Counted from the stretch's first letter, positions 1 to 7,770 are shown. The stretch is 37,155 bases of DNA from Betaproteobacteria bacterium RIFCSPLOWO2_02_FULL_67_26 (GCA_001771935.1 MERD01000038.1:1-37155); one strand, 5' to 3'. Notes: generated from the sequence alone by a model not told the origin. Numbers and translations are program-made.

Positions 1-81
1 AGAAAGAGCCGACCTTCGCGATCGGCATGGTCACCCGCGATGCAGGCGGGCAAATCCGCCTCGGCGACGAGGTTACTCCGG
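1..81. other. window edge, no gene assigned
   Basis: This short stretch follows the stop codon of the dioxygenase gene. On the minus strand an ATG at about 26-28 opens a frame reading MPIAKVGSF to the window edge, with a GGGTG a few bases upstream, so it may be the start of the next gene of the same operon. A plus-strand frame is also open. Too little is visible to choose. Confidence 0.2.
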
Positions 82-948
82 CTAGCCGCCGCCGACGACG
101 TAGCCGGACGGCGCGCCAAGGACCGTAGTGCGCTCCATGTGCCGCAACTGGGTCTCGTCGAAATCGCCGAGCGCCTGGTGCATGACGCAGCGGTTGTCCC
201 AGGCCAGGATATCGTTCTTCTTCCACTGGTGGCGGTAGACGAACTCCGGGCGCGTGGCGTGCCGCACCAGGGTGTCGATGAGCGGCCGGCTCTCGTCCTC
301 CGTCATGCCGTCGAAGCGCTTGACCTTCTCGCCGATGTAGAGCGCCTTCCGGCCGGTCTCGGGGTGCACCCGCGCCACGGGCTGCGCGACCGGCGGATTG
401 ATGCGCTTCTGCTCGGCCATGCGCTCGATGCCCGTATTGTCGTTCGCAAGCTTGCGCGTGCCGGAGAGGTGGATGCCGTGGAGATTGGCGATCAGCTTCT
501 TCATGCCCTCCGACAGCGCGTCGTGCGCCAGGGTCATGTTGGCGAACAGGGTGTCGCCGCCGACTTCGGGCACCGCGTAGCTCTTGAGCAGCGATCCGAG
601 CGACGGCGCGGTGGTGAACGACATGTCGGAATGCCACTGGCGGCCGGTGTACTGGGTGTCGGAAGGGCTGCCGTCGGACTTGGGCTCGTTGGTGACCATC
701 AGCAGCTCGGGATACTGCGGGTGCCGGTCGCGCGGCAAGGCCTCGTGCCGGTCGAGCTCGCCGAAGCGCCGGCTGAACTCGATGTGCTGCTCGCGCGTCA
801 CGTCCTGGTTGCGGAACAGCAGGATGCCGTGATCGAGAAACGCCTTGTAGATCTCGCCGAACTGCCGCTCGCCCATCGGCCAGGCGACGTCAATGTCGCA
901 AACCTCCGCGCCGAGCGCGTAGGAGAGCTTGCGCAATCTCAGTGCCAT
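82..948 (-). CDS. TauD/TfdA family Fe(II)/2-oxoglutarate-dependent dioxygenase
   Basis: A 288-residue cytoplasmic oxygenase that should couple 2-oxoglutarate decarboxylation to hydroxylation, often releasing sulfite or a phenol from an organic substrate. The metal triad is visible: WHSD (His106, Asp108) and the distal His257 in RCVMHQALGDF. The 2-oxoglutarate-binding arginine is in RHMERTTV (about Arg273). Length is normal for the family. The ATG is preceded by AAGGGGGATCCG, a good ribosome-binding site. It is transcribed divergently from a Bug binding-protein gene across a 140-bp gap, and this pairing suggests uptake and oxidation of one class of compound. A TATGAT at 975-980 (minus strand) is a possible -10, but no convincing -35 accompanies it. 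The substrate (taurine, alkyl sulfate, aryloxyacetate or other) cannot be read from the sequence. Confidence 0.93.
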   Translation of the reverse strand: MALRLRKLSYALGAEVCDIDVAWPMGERQFGEIYKAFLDHGILLFRNQDVTREQHIEFSRRFGELDRHEALPRDRHPQYPELLMVTNEPKSDGSPSDTQYTGRQWHSDMSFTTAPSLGSLLKSYAVPEVGGDTLFANMTLAHDALSEGMKKLIANLHGIHLSGTRKLANDNTGIERMAEQKRINPPVAQPVARVHPETGRKALYIGEKVKRFDGMTEDESRPLIDTLVRHATRPEFVYRHQWKKNDILAWDNRCVMHQALGDFDETQLRHMERTTVLGAPSGYVVGGG

Positions 949-1088
949 CGGATCCCCCTTCGGTTGCGGCGGTAATCATAGCTCCACCGCGGCGGCGGCG
1001 ATAGGACGGGGCGTTTGACCCGTCCCGCCGGGTGAGCTAACTTCACGAAGAGCGGTTTCCGGTCCCGGACCCATAATCAGGAGGCAAC

Positions 1089-2057
1089 ATGCTACGCACA
1101 TGGCTGCAGGTCGCGGCGCTGGTCGCGGCCGCGGGAATTCCCGCATTCGCGCCGGCGCAGAACTATCCCACCAAGCCGATCCGCTTCCTGGTGCCGTTCG
1201 GCCCCGGGGGCGTGGGAGATATCACGGCGCGCGTGGCCGCCCAGAAGATGAGCGCTTCGCTCGGGCAGCAGGTGATCATCGACAACCGTCCGGGCGCCGG
1301 CGGGATCGTCGCCTCCCAGCTGGCGGCAAAGGCCGAGCCGGACGGCTACACCATGCTGCTGCTCAACAACGCGCACGCGATCAGCATGGCGCTGTTCAAG
1401 TCGCTCCCCTACAACACGCTCGGGGACTTCGCGCCCGTGTCGTCCCTGGGCACTTTCAGCCTCGTGCTGATGGTGAACCCGGATTCGCCGATCAAGTCGG
1501 TGAAGGACCTGATCGCCTCCGCGAAGGCAAACCCGGGCAAGCTCAACGTCGGCACCATCCAGATCGGGGCGACCCAGCACCTCTCCACGGAACTGTTCAA
1601 GTCCATGGCGGGCGTGAACTGGGTGCACGTTCCCTACACCAACACCGGACTGGTGCTGGGCGGGCTGCGCGGCAGCAGCATCCAGGTGGCGTTCGAGTTC
1701 ATCGCGCCCGTCTTGGGCATGATCAAGGCCGGACAGTTCAGGGCGCTCGCGGTCACCACGCGCACCCGCTTCTCCGGCCTGCCGGATGTCCCGACGGTGC
1801 AGGAGGCCGGCGTGCCCGGGTTCGAAGTCACGTCCTGGAACGGCATCGGAGTACCGGCGAAGACGCCAAAGGCGATCATCAACCGGCTCAACCGGGCGGT
1901 GGCCGAGGCGCAGGCGGATCCGGACCTCAAGCAACGCTTCCAGCAGATGGCCGTGGACACCTTCCCCAACACGCCCGAGGGCTACCGCAAGCACATCGCC
2001 GCGGAAATCGCCAAGTGGACGAAAGTGATCGAGACGGCCAAGATCCCCAAGCAGTAA
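1089..2057 (+). CDS. Bug/TctC family periplasmic substrate-binding protein (1 of 6)
   Basis: A 322-residue extracytoplasmic binding protein of the tripartite tricarboxylate transporter family, which is greatly expanded in Burkholderiales. It has a signal peptide (hydrophobic residues 7-22, likely cut near APAQ-NYP). The family hallmarks follow: YPTKPIRFLVPFGPGG, DNRPGAGG, EPDGYTMLL, NVGTIQIG near residue 155 where paralogues have NYAS or NYGS, VHVPYTNTG and VPGFEVTSWNG. The start is supported by CAGGAGGCAAC before the ATG. No TctA or TctB membrane gene is nearby, so it is an orphan receptor. It converges with the next gene, only 7 bp separating the stop codons. Family members bind carboxylates, amides or aromatic acids. 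The ligand here is unknown, though the divergent dioxygenase substrate is a reasonable guess. Confidence 0.95.
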   Translation: MLRTWLQVAALVAAAGIPAFAPAQNYPTKPIRFLVPFGPGGVGDITARVAAQKMSASLGQQVIIDNRPGAGGIVASQLAAKAEPDGYTMLLLNNAHAISMALFKSLPYNTLGDFAPVSSLGTFSLVLMVNPDSPIKSVKDLIASAKANPGKLNVGTIQIGATQHLSTELFKSMAGVNWVHVPYTNTGLVLGGLRGSSIQVAFEFIAPVLGMIKAGQFRALAVTTRTRFSGLPDVPTVQEAGVPGFEVTSWNGIGVPAKTPKAIINRLNRAVAEAQADPDLKQRFQQMAVDTFPNTPEGYRKHIAAEIAKWTKVIETAKIPKQ

Positions 2058-2064
2058 GCGGCGG

Positions 2065-2790
2065 TCATCCTTTGAGCTTGTCTCCCGCCTCAGCGATGCC
2101 GTTCAGGTAGTGTTCCCACACGCGGAGGTTTTTCTCGCACGCGGCGACCACCGCGTCCTCCATGTGAAGCTTCTTCGCGAAGAGCTCCACCGCCTGCCAG
2201 CCGGCGTTGCTGTGCTCGATGTCGGCCTGCTCGTGCAGCTCGAAGAAATCGAGGTCCGCGTCCGGCAGCTTGAAAAGCTTCCCCCAGCGATGGCGCTCGA
2301 GTCCGAACCAGCCGGCCTTCCGGAACAGGCCCGTGCCGTATCCGGGAATGTTGGCGCGCTCGGCGCAGGTGTTGGCGACGATGCCTTCCAGCCAGTGCTT
2401 GCTCGCCATCAAGCCGTCCCACGCCGCCCAGCAAAGCTGCGTCGAAGGCAGCGGCTGTGCCTGCTGGATCGCCGCGCGCTTCATCCCGATGCGCACGCCG
2501 AGATCTTCCAGGATCTGCCAGTGCGGGCGGCCGCCGCCGTGGGCGTGGTCCGCGATGACTTCCTCGCTGCACGCCTGAATGATGCGGATGCGCGTGTCCC
2601 AGTCGGTGCAGTTGGCCGCGACCTTGAGCTTCAGCACCGAGTTGCGCTGCCGCGTGTTCAGGCGGTGCTGCATCACGAACATCCTCGCCCGCCCGCGGGT
2701 CATCGGCTCGTGAAAGTACCGGCAGCGCGCGACGAAGTCGTTCACCACCCGGTCCATGCGCCTGACGACGCTGCTCTTCTTCGCTGCCAT
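2065..2790 (-). CDS. haem-oxygenase-like fold metalloenzyme (PqqC/TenA/diiron type), function unknown
   Basis: A 241-residue, mostly helical, soluble protein. The spaced Glu/His pattern resembles haem-oxygenase-like diiron oxidases and PqqC-like proteins: SEEVIADHAHGGG around residues 75-87 and FELHEQADIEHSNAGW around 185-200 offer acidic and histidine metal ligands on two helices. The basic N-terminus (AAKKSSVVRRMDRVV) is not a signal peptide. ATG at 2790 is chosen, with a weak GGATAA upstream. It is not in a PQQ or thiamine operon. Its upstream neighbour on the same strand is an alpha/beta hydrolase, separated by a 34-bp gap full of 7-bp repeats. Possible roles are cofactor-free or diiron oxidation of a small molecule. 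The family assignment rests on fold-level motifs and is moderate. Confidence 0.7.
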   Translation of the reverse strand: MAAKKSSVVRRMDRVVNDFVARCRYFHEPMTRGRARMFVMQHRLNTRQRNSVLKLKVAANCTDWDTRIRIIQACSEEVIADHAHGGGRPHWQILEDLGVRIGMKRAAIQQAQPLPSTQLCWAAWDGLMASKHWLEGIVANTCAERANIPGYGTGLFRKAGWFGLERHRWGKLFKLPDADLDFFELHEQADIEHSNAGWQAVELFAKKLHMEDAVVAACEKNLRVWEHYLNGIAEAGDKLKG

Positions 2791-2801
2791 ATGCTTATCC
2801 G

Positions 2802-2829
2802 TTTCTCGTTATTCGCCTCCCGCCTCACG
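2802..2829. repeat. 7-bp degenerate tandem array (4 units)
   Basis: Four consecutive 7-mers end in CG with a pyrimidine-rich body (first unit TTTCTCG, last unit CCTCACG). The last unit contains the stop codon of the adjacent hydrolase on the minus strand. It belongs to the class of 7-bp arrays seen at other gene borders in this window. Confidence 0.55.
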
Positions 2830-3700
2830 CTGCCTTGGCCGCGCTGTCGAGCCGCCGCGCAAAGGCGAGGATCTGCTCGAGCGTGTTGCGCCCGTTCTGG
2901 TGCGGCGGCAGCACGTCCCACAGCTCGGCCTGCGGCATCAGCTCCTTCAGCGCCCACGACGCTGAATGGGCGTGCGACGCGTCATTGCCCGACTGGATGA
3001 ATGCCGGGATCTGGATTTTCTGGAGCTCCGCGCCGCTCGCGCCCGAGGGCATCGTATCGTTCCAGAGCGTGTCGCGGCTGCGCGCGCAGACATCGAGGTA
3101 CCGGTCCACGTCCTGCTCGACGAACTGCGCGGCGAATTCGGGGTAGAGCGCGCACGGCGAGCCCCACGGCCCGATCTCGGGGTCCATCCAGAAGTTCTCG
3201 CCCTGCGGCGCGCGCCTCACCACCGCGGCGAGGCCGTGCTCGCGCACGAAATCCGCGTGGCGCTTGAAGAAGGTGTGGCCCTTCATCATCCAGCGGTAGC
3301 CGCCCACCGGCCAGTGCAGGTACAGCCCCCTGCAAGCCGAGGGGTGCCGCACCGCGAACGCCAGCGCGAGCGCGGCGCCCATGCAGCTGCCGAGCACGAT
3401 CGCCTGCTTCGCGCCGGCGAGATCGAGCAGCGCCTTCGCCTCGAGCACGTAGAGGTCCCACGTCAGGTGCTCGACGCGCCCGCCCGACCGCCCCGCCTCG
3501 CGGCGGTCGTAGGCGATGGTCGTGAAATGGCGCGAGAGCGTCGCGAGCGCGTCCATCTCCTTCCACTCGCGGTTGCCGTCGGCAGCGGTCCAGCGCGACA
3601 TGACCGAGCGGAAGCCGCCCGGCGCGAACATGAGGAGCGGCGGCCCCGAGCCCTGTATCCGGTAGTTGACCTGGATGCCGTTGAGGGTCGCGAATGGCAT
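2825..3700 (-). CDS. alpha/beta hydrolase with a cysteine nucleophile elbow
   Basis: A 291-residue alpha/beta-hydrolase-fold protein without signal peptide. It has an oxyanion-loop region (FAPGGF, 25-30), the strand AYDRREAGRS (63-72), and the nucleophile elbow GSCMG at 104-108. Family members normally have Gly-x-Ser-x-Gly, but here the nucleophile position is Cys106. The usual C-terminal histidine is plausible in LPPHQNG near residue 264. The ATG at 3700 (MPFATLNG) is preferred over upstream in-frame starts because the fold begins there and GGAAAGGGCGGG precedes it. A Cys nucleophile occurs in dienelactone hydrolases, but the rest of the protein looks like general esterase or C-C hydrolase families. 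Substrate unknown. Confidence 0.88.
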   Translation of the reverse strand: MPFATLNGIQVNYRIQGSGPPLLMFAPGGFRSVMSRWTAADGNREWKEMDALATLSRHFTTIAYDRREAGRSGGRVEHLTWDLYVLEAKALLDLAGAKQAIVLGSCMGAALALAFAVRHPSACRGLYLHWPVGGYRWMMKGHTFFKRHADFVREHGLAAVVRRAPQGENFWMDPEIGPWGSPCALYPEFAAQFVEQDVDRYLDVCARSRDTLWNDTMPSGASGAELQKIQIPAFIQSGNDASHAHSASWALKELMPQAELWDVLPPHQNGRNTLEQILAFARRLDSAAKAA

Positions 3701-3863
3701 GTCCCGCCCTTTCCAAAAGCCTGGAACGCAACCGGAGAATAGACAGGATTGACGGGATAGACAAGATTCCCGTCTCTCGTATTGATGCCGTGCCGCGCCG
3801 GGACTAAGATGAGCCACTGATTTCCGCTTCCATCATTCAGGCGAGGCCGCCGGGAGGTTGCCC

Positions 3864-4298
3864 ATGGCAGTGAGGAAGAAGGCGAAGGTCAAGCGCAAGA
3901 AGACGCCGGCCAGGCGGCCGGGGGGGCGCAAGACGGTCAAGGCCGGGAAAAAGCCCGCCAGGAAGGCGCCGGTCCGGCGCGCATCACCGAAAGCGGTGAA
4001 GCCGGCAACGAAGCCGGAAGGGCCGCTTGCGAAGCCCGCTCCGCCGGGCGAGCGCGTGGGCATCGTGACCCATTACTTCAGCCATCTCTTGGTCGCGGTG
4101 ATCAAGCTGGACCCGGGCGCGCTGTTGCGCGTCGGCGACACGATCCACATCCAGGGGCATACGTCCGACTTCAAGCAGCGGGTCGAGTCCCTGCAAGTCG
4201 ATCACGCGCCCGTCACCGAGGTCGGGCCGCGGGATGACTTCGGCATCAAGGTGCGCGAGCACGCGCGGGAGAACGACGTCGTCTACCTTGTCCGATGA
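3864..4298 (+). CDS. EF-Tu domain II-like small protein with Lys/Ala/Pro-rich histone-like N-terminal tail
   Basis: A 144-residue protein in two parts. Residues 1-57 are very basic and low in complexity (KKAKVKRKKTPARR and similar, rich in Lys, Arg, Ala and Pro), like histone H1-type tails. Residues 60-144 form a beta-barrel domain like domain II of translation GTPases (VGIVTHYFSHLLVAVIKL, RVGDTIHIQGHTSDF). Stand-alone forms are known as translation elongation factor-like proteins. There is no GTPase domain. ATG at 3864 is chosen because GGGAGG (3852-3857) lies 6 bp upstream; the TTG at 3858 directly abuts it. The tail suggests RNA or ribosome binding, but this is inference. The gene stands alone, convergent with the next hydrolase. 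Confidence 0.82.
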   Translation: MAVRKKAKVKRKKTPARRPGGRKTVKAGKKPARKAPVRRASPKAVKPATKPEGPLAKPAPPGERVGIVTHYFSHLLVAVIKLDPGALLRVGDTIHIQGHTSDFKQRVESLQVDHAPVTEVGPRDDFGIKVREHARENDVVYLVR

Positions 4299-4310
4299 GG
4301 CGGGACGCGA

Positions 4311-4352
4311 TCCCATCAACTCACCGTTCACGGCTCACCATTCACGCCATTC
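4311..4352. repeat. 7-bp degenerate tandem array between convergent genes
   Basis: About five 7-mers of the form NNYTCAC (for example GGCTCAC, CATTCAC) fill the gap between the EF-Tu-like gene and the convergent hydrolase. They run up to the hydrolase stop codon at 4351. The same unit type recurs near 17400 and 22250. Confidence 0.6.
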
Positions 4353-5175
4353 AAAGGTTGAGCGCATCCTTGAGCCACGCCGCCACGATCCCGGCAACGT
4401 GATCTTCCCGGCCGTTGTAGAAGTGGTCGCAGCCGGGAACGATCTCGACCCGGCACGGCCCGCCCGCCGCGCGCTGGAATTCCTCGGCGGGATAGCGATC
4501 CGCGTCTTCCTGGTCGCCGCGGATGCAGAGCACCGGGCACGTGATCTTCGGCGCAAGCGCGATCGTATCCGGCACGGTGCCGACGCGGTCGAGAAAGCTC
4601 TCGGCGCTGATCACCCACCACCAGCCCGGCATGAACAGGAGTTCCCGGCCGCGGCCGGCATCGACCAGCTTGCGCGCCTGGGCGGTGAGCTCCGCCTCCC
4701 GCTCGCCGGCGAACAGGCGTTCCCGGCCGCCCGACACCGTCCGCGCGCCGCCGCGGCCGGCGGACAGGAGCACCAGCGCCGGGGTTTGCGGGTGCTCGAC
4801 AACGTGTTGCGTGCCGAGCATGCCGCCGTTGCTGTGCCCGATCACGACCGGGGCGGGATAGCCGCGCGCCGCGAGCCATGCCGCCGCCGCGCGGTTGTCG
4901 GCGACCGCGTCGCGCGTGAACTGGAACGCGCCCCCCTCCGCCTGCCGGCTGTTGCGAGTGCTGAGGATATCGTGGCCGCGGCGATTGAAGGCGAGGCACG
5001 CGAGGCCGAGGCGGGTCAGCACCGGCGGCAGGAAGCGCGGCGCCCCGACGTAGAAGTTCATCGTGTTGCCGTGGAACAGCAGCACCGCGCCCGCGGCCTT
5101 CCCGCCGTCGGGCTCGTGAAACGCGCCCTCGAGGGAGATCGTGTCGGTGGAGATCGAGACGAGCTGCGTGCGCAT
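4351..5175 (-). CDS. alpha/beta hydrolase (serine type)
   Basis: A 274-residue cytoplasmic alpha/beta hydrolase. It shows the oxyanion strand LLFHGNTMNFY (32-42), FNRRGHD after strand 4, a canonical nucleophile elbow GHSNGG (about 113-118, Ser115), an acid candidate in IRGDQEDAD and the catalytic histidine in PGCDHFYNG near residue 251. Length is typical. The WWW tract in PGWWWVISAES probably lies in the lid. ATG at 5175 has GGAAAAA upstream. It is divergent from a tandem Bug gene pair across a 52-bp AT-rich gap, which suggests a linked role in taking up and hydrolysing an ester or amide. Substrate unknown. Confidence 0.9.
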   Translation of the reverse strand: MRTQLVSISTDTISLEGAFHEPDGGKAAGAVLLFHGNTMNFYVGAPRFLPPVLTRLGLACLAFNRRGHDILSTRNSRQAEGGAFQFTRDAVADNRAAAAWLAARGYPAPVVIGHSNGGMLGTQHVVEHPQTPALVLLSAGRGGARTVSGGRERLFAGEREAELTAQARKLVDAGRGRELLFMPGWWWVISAESFLDRVGTVPDTIALAPKITCPVLCIRGDQEDADRYPAEEFQRAAGGPCRVEIVPGCDHFYNGREDHVAGIVAAWLKDALNL

Positions 5176-5227
5176 ATTAGAGATTTTTCCGTATGATATA
5201 CGCTACAAATAACAGGAGGAGGAGCCC
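5176..5227. promoter_or_regulatory. AT-rich divergent control region
   Basis: A 52-bp gap between the divergent hydrolase and Bug genes. It is far more AT-rich than its surroundings and contains GTATGATATAC (5191-5201), which can supply a -10-like hexamer in either direction. No good -35 is visible. AGGAGGAGG at 5215-5223 is the ribosome-binding site of the Bug gene. Confidence 0.35.
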
Positions 5228-6193
5228 ATGAAGACCAAGAGCACCACGCAATTGCTGTGCGCCGCGCTGGTTATGGCTGCAGCCGGAACCGCTTTGTCGC
5301 AGGGCTATCCCAGCAGGCCGGTGCGCGTGATCGTGCCTTCCGCGCCGGGCGGCGGAACGGACATTTTGACGCGGCGCATCACGCCCGCCTTCTCCAGGCA
5401 GCTCGGTCAACAAGTGATCGTGGACAATCGGGGAGGAGCAGCCACGATCATCGGCAGTGACATCGCCGCCCACGCCGCGCCCGACGGGTACACCCTGCTG
5501 ATGGGGCTATCGACGCTCACCATTCTGCCGTCAATCCGCAAGGCGCTGCCGTACGACGCCCTGAAGGACCTCGCGCCCATCACCCAGGCCGTCGCGGCGC
5601 CCAACATTCTCGTCGTGCACCCGTCATTGCCGGTAAAGACGGTGAAGGAGCTGATCGCGATTGCGCGCAAGCGCCCGGGGGAGCTCAATTACGCCTCGGC
5701 CGGCATCGGCAGCAATCCTCATCTTTCGACGGCGCTGTTCCTCAATATGACGGGCCTCAAGATGGTTCACATCACTTACAAGGGGCTGGGGCCGGCGCTG
5801 GTCGATGTCATCTCCGGGCAGGTCGTCGTGATGTTCGGGACCATGCTCTCCTCGCTGCCTCACGTGAAGAGCGGGCGTCTGCGCGGGCTCGCGACCACCG
5901 GGCTCAAGCGCTCGAGCGCGCTGCCCGATCTCCCGACGCTCGATCAAGCTGGAGTCAAGGGCTACGAAGTCACGCAGTGGTACGGACTGCTCGCCCCCGC
6001 CGGGGTGCCGGCGTCGGCCATCGCTGTTCTGAACAAGGCGATGGTTGCCGCACTGCTTTCAGAGAAGCAAAAGTTCGCGGTCGACGGCGTCGAGACGGTC
6101 GGGAACACGCCCGAGGAGTTCCGGGGCGTACTGCAGGCGGAAATGGTCAAGTGGGCCAAGGTCGCGCAGGCCGCGGGCATCAAGCCGCAATGA
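5228..6193 (+). CDS. Bug/TctC family periplasmic substrate-binding protein (2 of 6, tandem pair)
   Basis: A 321-residue secreted binding protein. The signal peptide spans residues 1-25, with cleavage probably after ALSQ before GYPSRPVRV. Family blocks are present: VPSAPGGGTDI, DNRGGAAT, APDGYTLLMG, NYASAGIGS, VHITYKGLG, LPHVKSGRLRGLATTG and VKGYEVTQWYG. The ATG has a strong AGGAGGAGG site. The gene is followed after 46 bp by a close paralogue in the same orientation, so the pair looks like a tandem duplication. No cognate membrane proteins are present. Ligand unknown. Confidence 0.95.
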   Translation: MKTKSTTQLLCAALVMAAAGTALSQGYPSRPVRVIVPSAPGGGTDILTRRITPAFSRQLGQQVIVDNRGGAATIIGSDIAAHAAPDGYTLLMGLSTLTILPSIRKALPYDALKDLAPITQAVAAPNILVVHPSLPVKTVKELIAIARKRPGELNYASAGIGSNPHLSTALFLNMTGLKMVHITYKGLGPALVDVISGQVVVMFGTMLSSLPHVKSGRLRGLATTGLKRSSALPDLPTLDQAGVKGYEVTQWYGLLAPAGVPASAIAVLNKAMVAALLSEKQKFAVDGVETVGNTPEEFRGVLQAEMVKWAKVAQAAGIKPQ

Positions 6194-6239
6194 GTCGTGA
6201 ATCGGCGAAATCCGGGGCAACACCAGGAGGAAGACTTCC

Positions 6240-7220
6240 ATGAAACTCAGCAGAACTGCTGGCCTGATCTGCGCCGCGCTCGCGGCGGCGGCCGGGGCCG
6301 TCCCGTCGACAAGCTCAGGACAGGCTTATCCCGTGAAGCCGGTGCGGGTGGTGGTGCCGTCGTCGGCCGGCGGCGGGACCGACATCGTCGCGCGCATCAT
6401 CATGCCCGAGCTCGCGAAGCGCCTGGGCCAGCAGGTGGTCATCGACAACCGCCCCGGCGCCGGCACCATGATCGGCATCGAGGCCGCCGCGAAATCGCCC
6501 GCCGACGGCTACACGCTCCTGATGGGGCTGTCGACGCTGGCGATCAACTCGGCGCTCAAGAACAACGTGCCGTACGACCCGGTGCGCGACTTCGCGCCGA
6601 TCACGGTGGCGGTCACGTCGGCCAGCATCCTGGTCGTGCATCCCTCGGTCCCGGTGAAGACGCTCAAGGAGCTGATCGCCTTCGCGCGCGCCCGGCCCGG
6701 GCAGTTGAACTACGCGTCGGCCGGCGCCGGCACCTATCCGCACATGACCTACGAGCTGTTTCTCTCCATGGCCGGGCTCAAGATGGTGCACATCCCGTAC
6801 AAGGGGACGGCGCCGGCGATGATCGACATGATCGCCGGGCAGGTCGCCACCATGGCGGCCACCGTATTGACCGGACTTCCCCACATCCGGACCGGCCGCC
6901 TGCGCCCGCTCGGCATCACCAGCGCGAAGCGCAACGCCATCGTCCCCGATATCCCGACCGTCGCGGAGGGCGGGCTACCCGGCTACGAATCGGTGCAGTG
7001 GTACGCCGTGCTGGCGCCCGCGAAGACGCCCAGGGACATCATCGCCAGGCTGCACGCGGATTTGGTCCAGATCCTGCACTCGCCGGGAATCAAGAAGCGC
7101 TTCGCCGCCGACGCCGCCGAGACGGTCGGCAACACGCCGGAGGCGTTCGCGCGCCACCTCCGCAGCGAGCTCGACAAGTGGGCAAAAGTGGCGCGGGATG
7201 CCGGTATCGAGAAGCAATGA
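6240..7220 (+). CDS. Bug/TctC family periplasmic substrate-binding protein (3 of 6, tandem pair)
   Basis: A 326-residue paralogue of the preceding gene, co-oriented and probably co-transcribed. AGGAGGAAGACTTCC precedes the ATG. Shared blocks include VPSSAGGGTDIVARI, DNRPGAGT, SPADGYTLLMGLSTLAINS, NYASAGAGT, HIPYKGTAPAMIDMIAGQV and LPGYESVQWYA. Its signal peptide is unusual: where the upstream paralogue reads ALSQGYP, this one reads AVPSTSSGQAYP. The extra residues are encoded by a short repeat-like insert at 6302-6324. Differences between the two are spread along the whole length, so the duplication is not recent. Ligand unknown. It converges with the Skp-like gene, 3 bp between stops. Confidence 0.95.
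   Translation: MKLSRTAGLICAALAAAAGAVPSTSSGQAYPVKPVRVVVPSSAGGGTDIVARIIMPELAKRLGQQVVIDNRPGAGTMIGIEAAAKSPADGYTLLMGLSTLAINSALKNNVPYDPVRDFAPITVAVTSASILVVHPSVPVKTLKELIAFARARPGQLNYASAGAGTYPHMTYELFLSMAGLKMVHIPYKGTAPAMIDMIAGQVATMAATVLTGLPHIRTGRLRPLGITSAKRNAIVPDIPTVAEGGLPGYESVQWYAVLAPAKTPRDIIARLHADLVQILHSPGIKKRFAADAAETVGNTPEAFARHLRSELDKWAKVARDAGIEKQ
6302..6324. repeat. short dispersed-repeat-like insert in a signal peptide
   Basis: The segment beginning CCCGTCGACAAGCTCAGGAC encodes PSTSSGQ in frame and VDKLRTG in another frame. It is absent from the adjacent paralogue at the same place. From memory it resembles a short dispersed repeat common in betaproteobacterial genomes; that was not checked here. 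Confidence 0.55.
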
Positions 7221-7223
7221 AGT

Positions 7224-7727
7224 TCAGCGGGCGCGCTTCGCCATTTCCTTCAAGACCCGGTCGGTGATGTCGACGCTGGGCCGGACGAACGCGGCTTCCT
7301 GCAGGATGAGGTCGAACTTGCCCGCCTCGGCCACGGCCTTGATCGCGGCCTGGGCCTCCCCGATGAACCGGACGGCCAGTTCCCTTCTTCGCAACTCGTA
7401 CTCGTCCTTGAGGGCGCCGAGCATCTGGTCCGACTTCCGCATCATGCCGGAAATCTCCCGCCCCAGCGCCTGCTGCTCGGATTGCGGCATCTTTTGCCCC
7501 TCTCTCTCGAGCCGGGCCCGGGCCGCGGAGATCTTCTTCTGGAACTCCTCGATCTGCCGGTTGCGCGGCTCGAATTCCGCCGTCAGCGCCTCGGACGCGC
7601 GCTTGGCGGTCGCGGACTGGCTTTCGAGACGGGCCAGGTTTACGACCCCGACTTTCACGCTCTGCGCGGCGGCGCCCGCCGTTAACAGCGTCAGTGCAGC
7701 CGTCAGCACCACGAAAAAAGCTTTCAT
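7224..7727 (-). CDS. OmpH/Skp family periplasmic chaperone-like protein
   Basis: A 167-residue secreted helical protein. The signal peptide MKAFFVVLTAALTLLTAGAA is followed by the short beta segment VKVGVVNLARLESQS. Next come a long charged coiled coil (about 50-120, rich in Glu, Arg, Lys, Gln) and a C-terminal part (KFDLILQEAAFVRPSVDITDRVLKEM) that closes the body as in Skp. Length matches the family. ATG at 7727 is preferred, being preceded by GGAAGGTG, although the frame is open upstream. Skp normally lies next to bamA and lpxD; here it does not, so this may be an extra copy. It would trimerise and hold unfolded outer-membrane proteins in the periplasm. Confidence 0.85.
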   Translation of the reverse strand: MKAFFVVLTAALTLLTAGAAAQSVKVGVVNLARLESQSATAKRASEALTAEFEPRNRQIEEFQKKISAARARLEREGQKMPQSEQQALGREISGMMRKSDQMLGALKDEYELRRRELAVRFIGEAQAAIKAVAEAGKFDLILQEAAFVRPSVDITDRVLKEMAKRAR

Positions 7728-7770
7728 CGGTAGCACCTTCCCTTCAGGCCCGGTCAACCATCACAGCACG

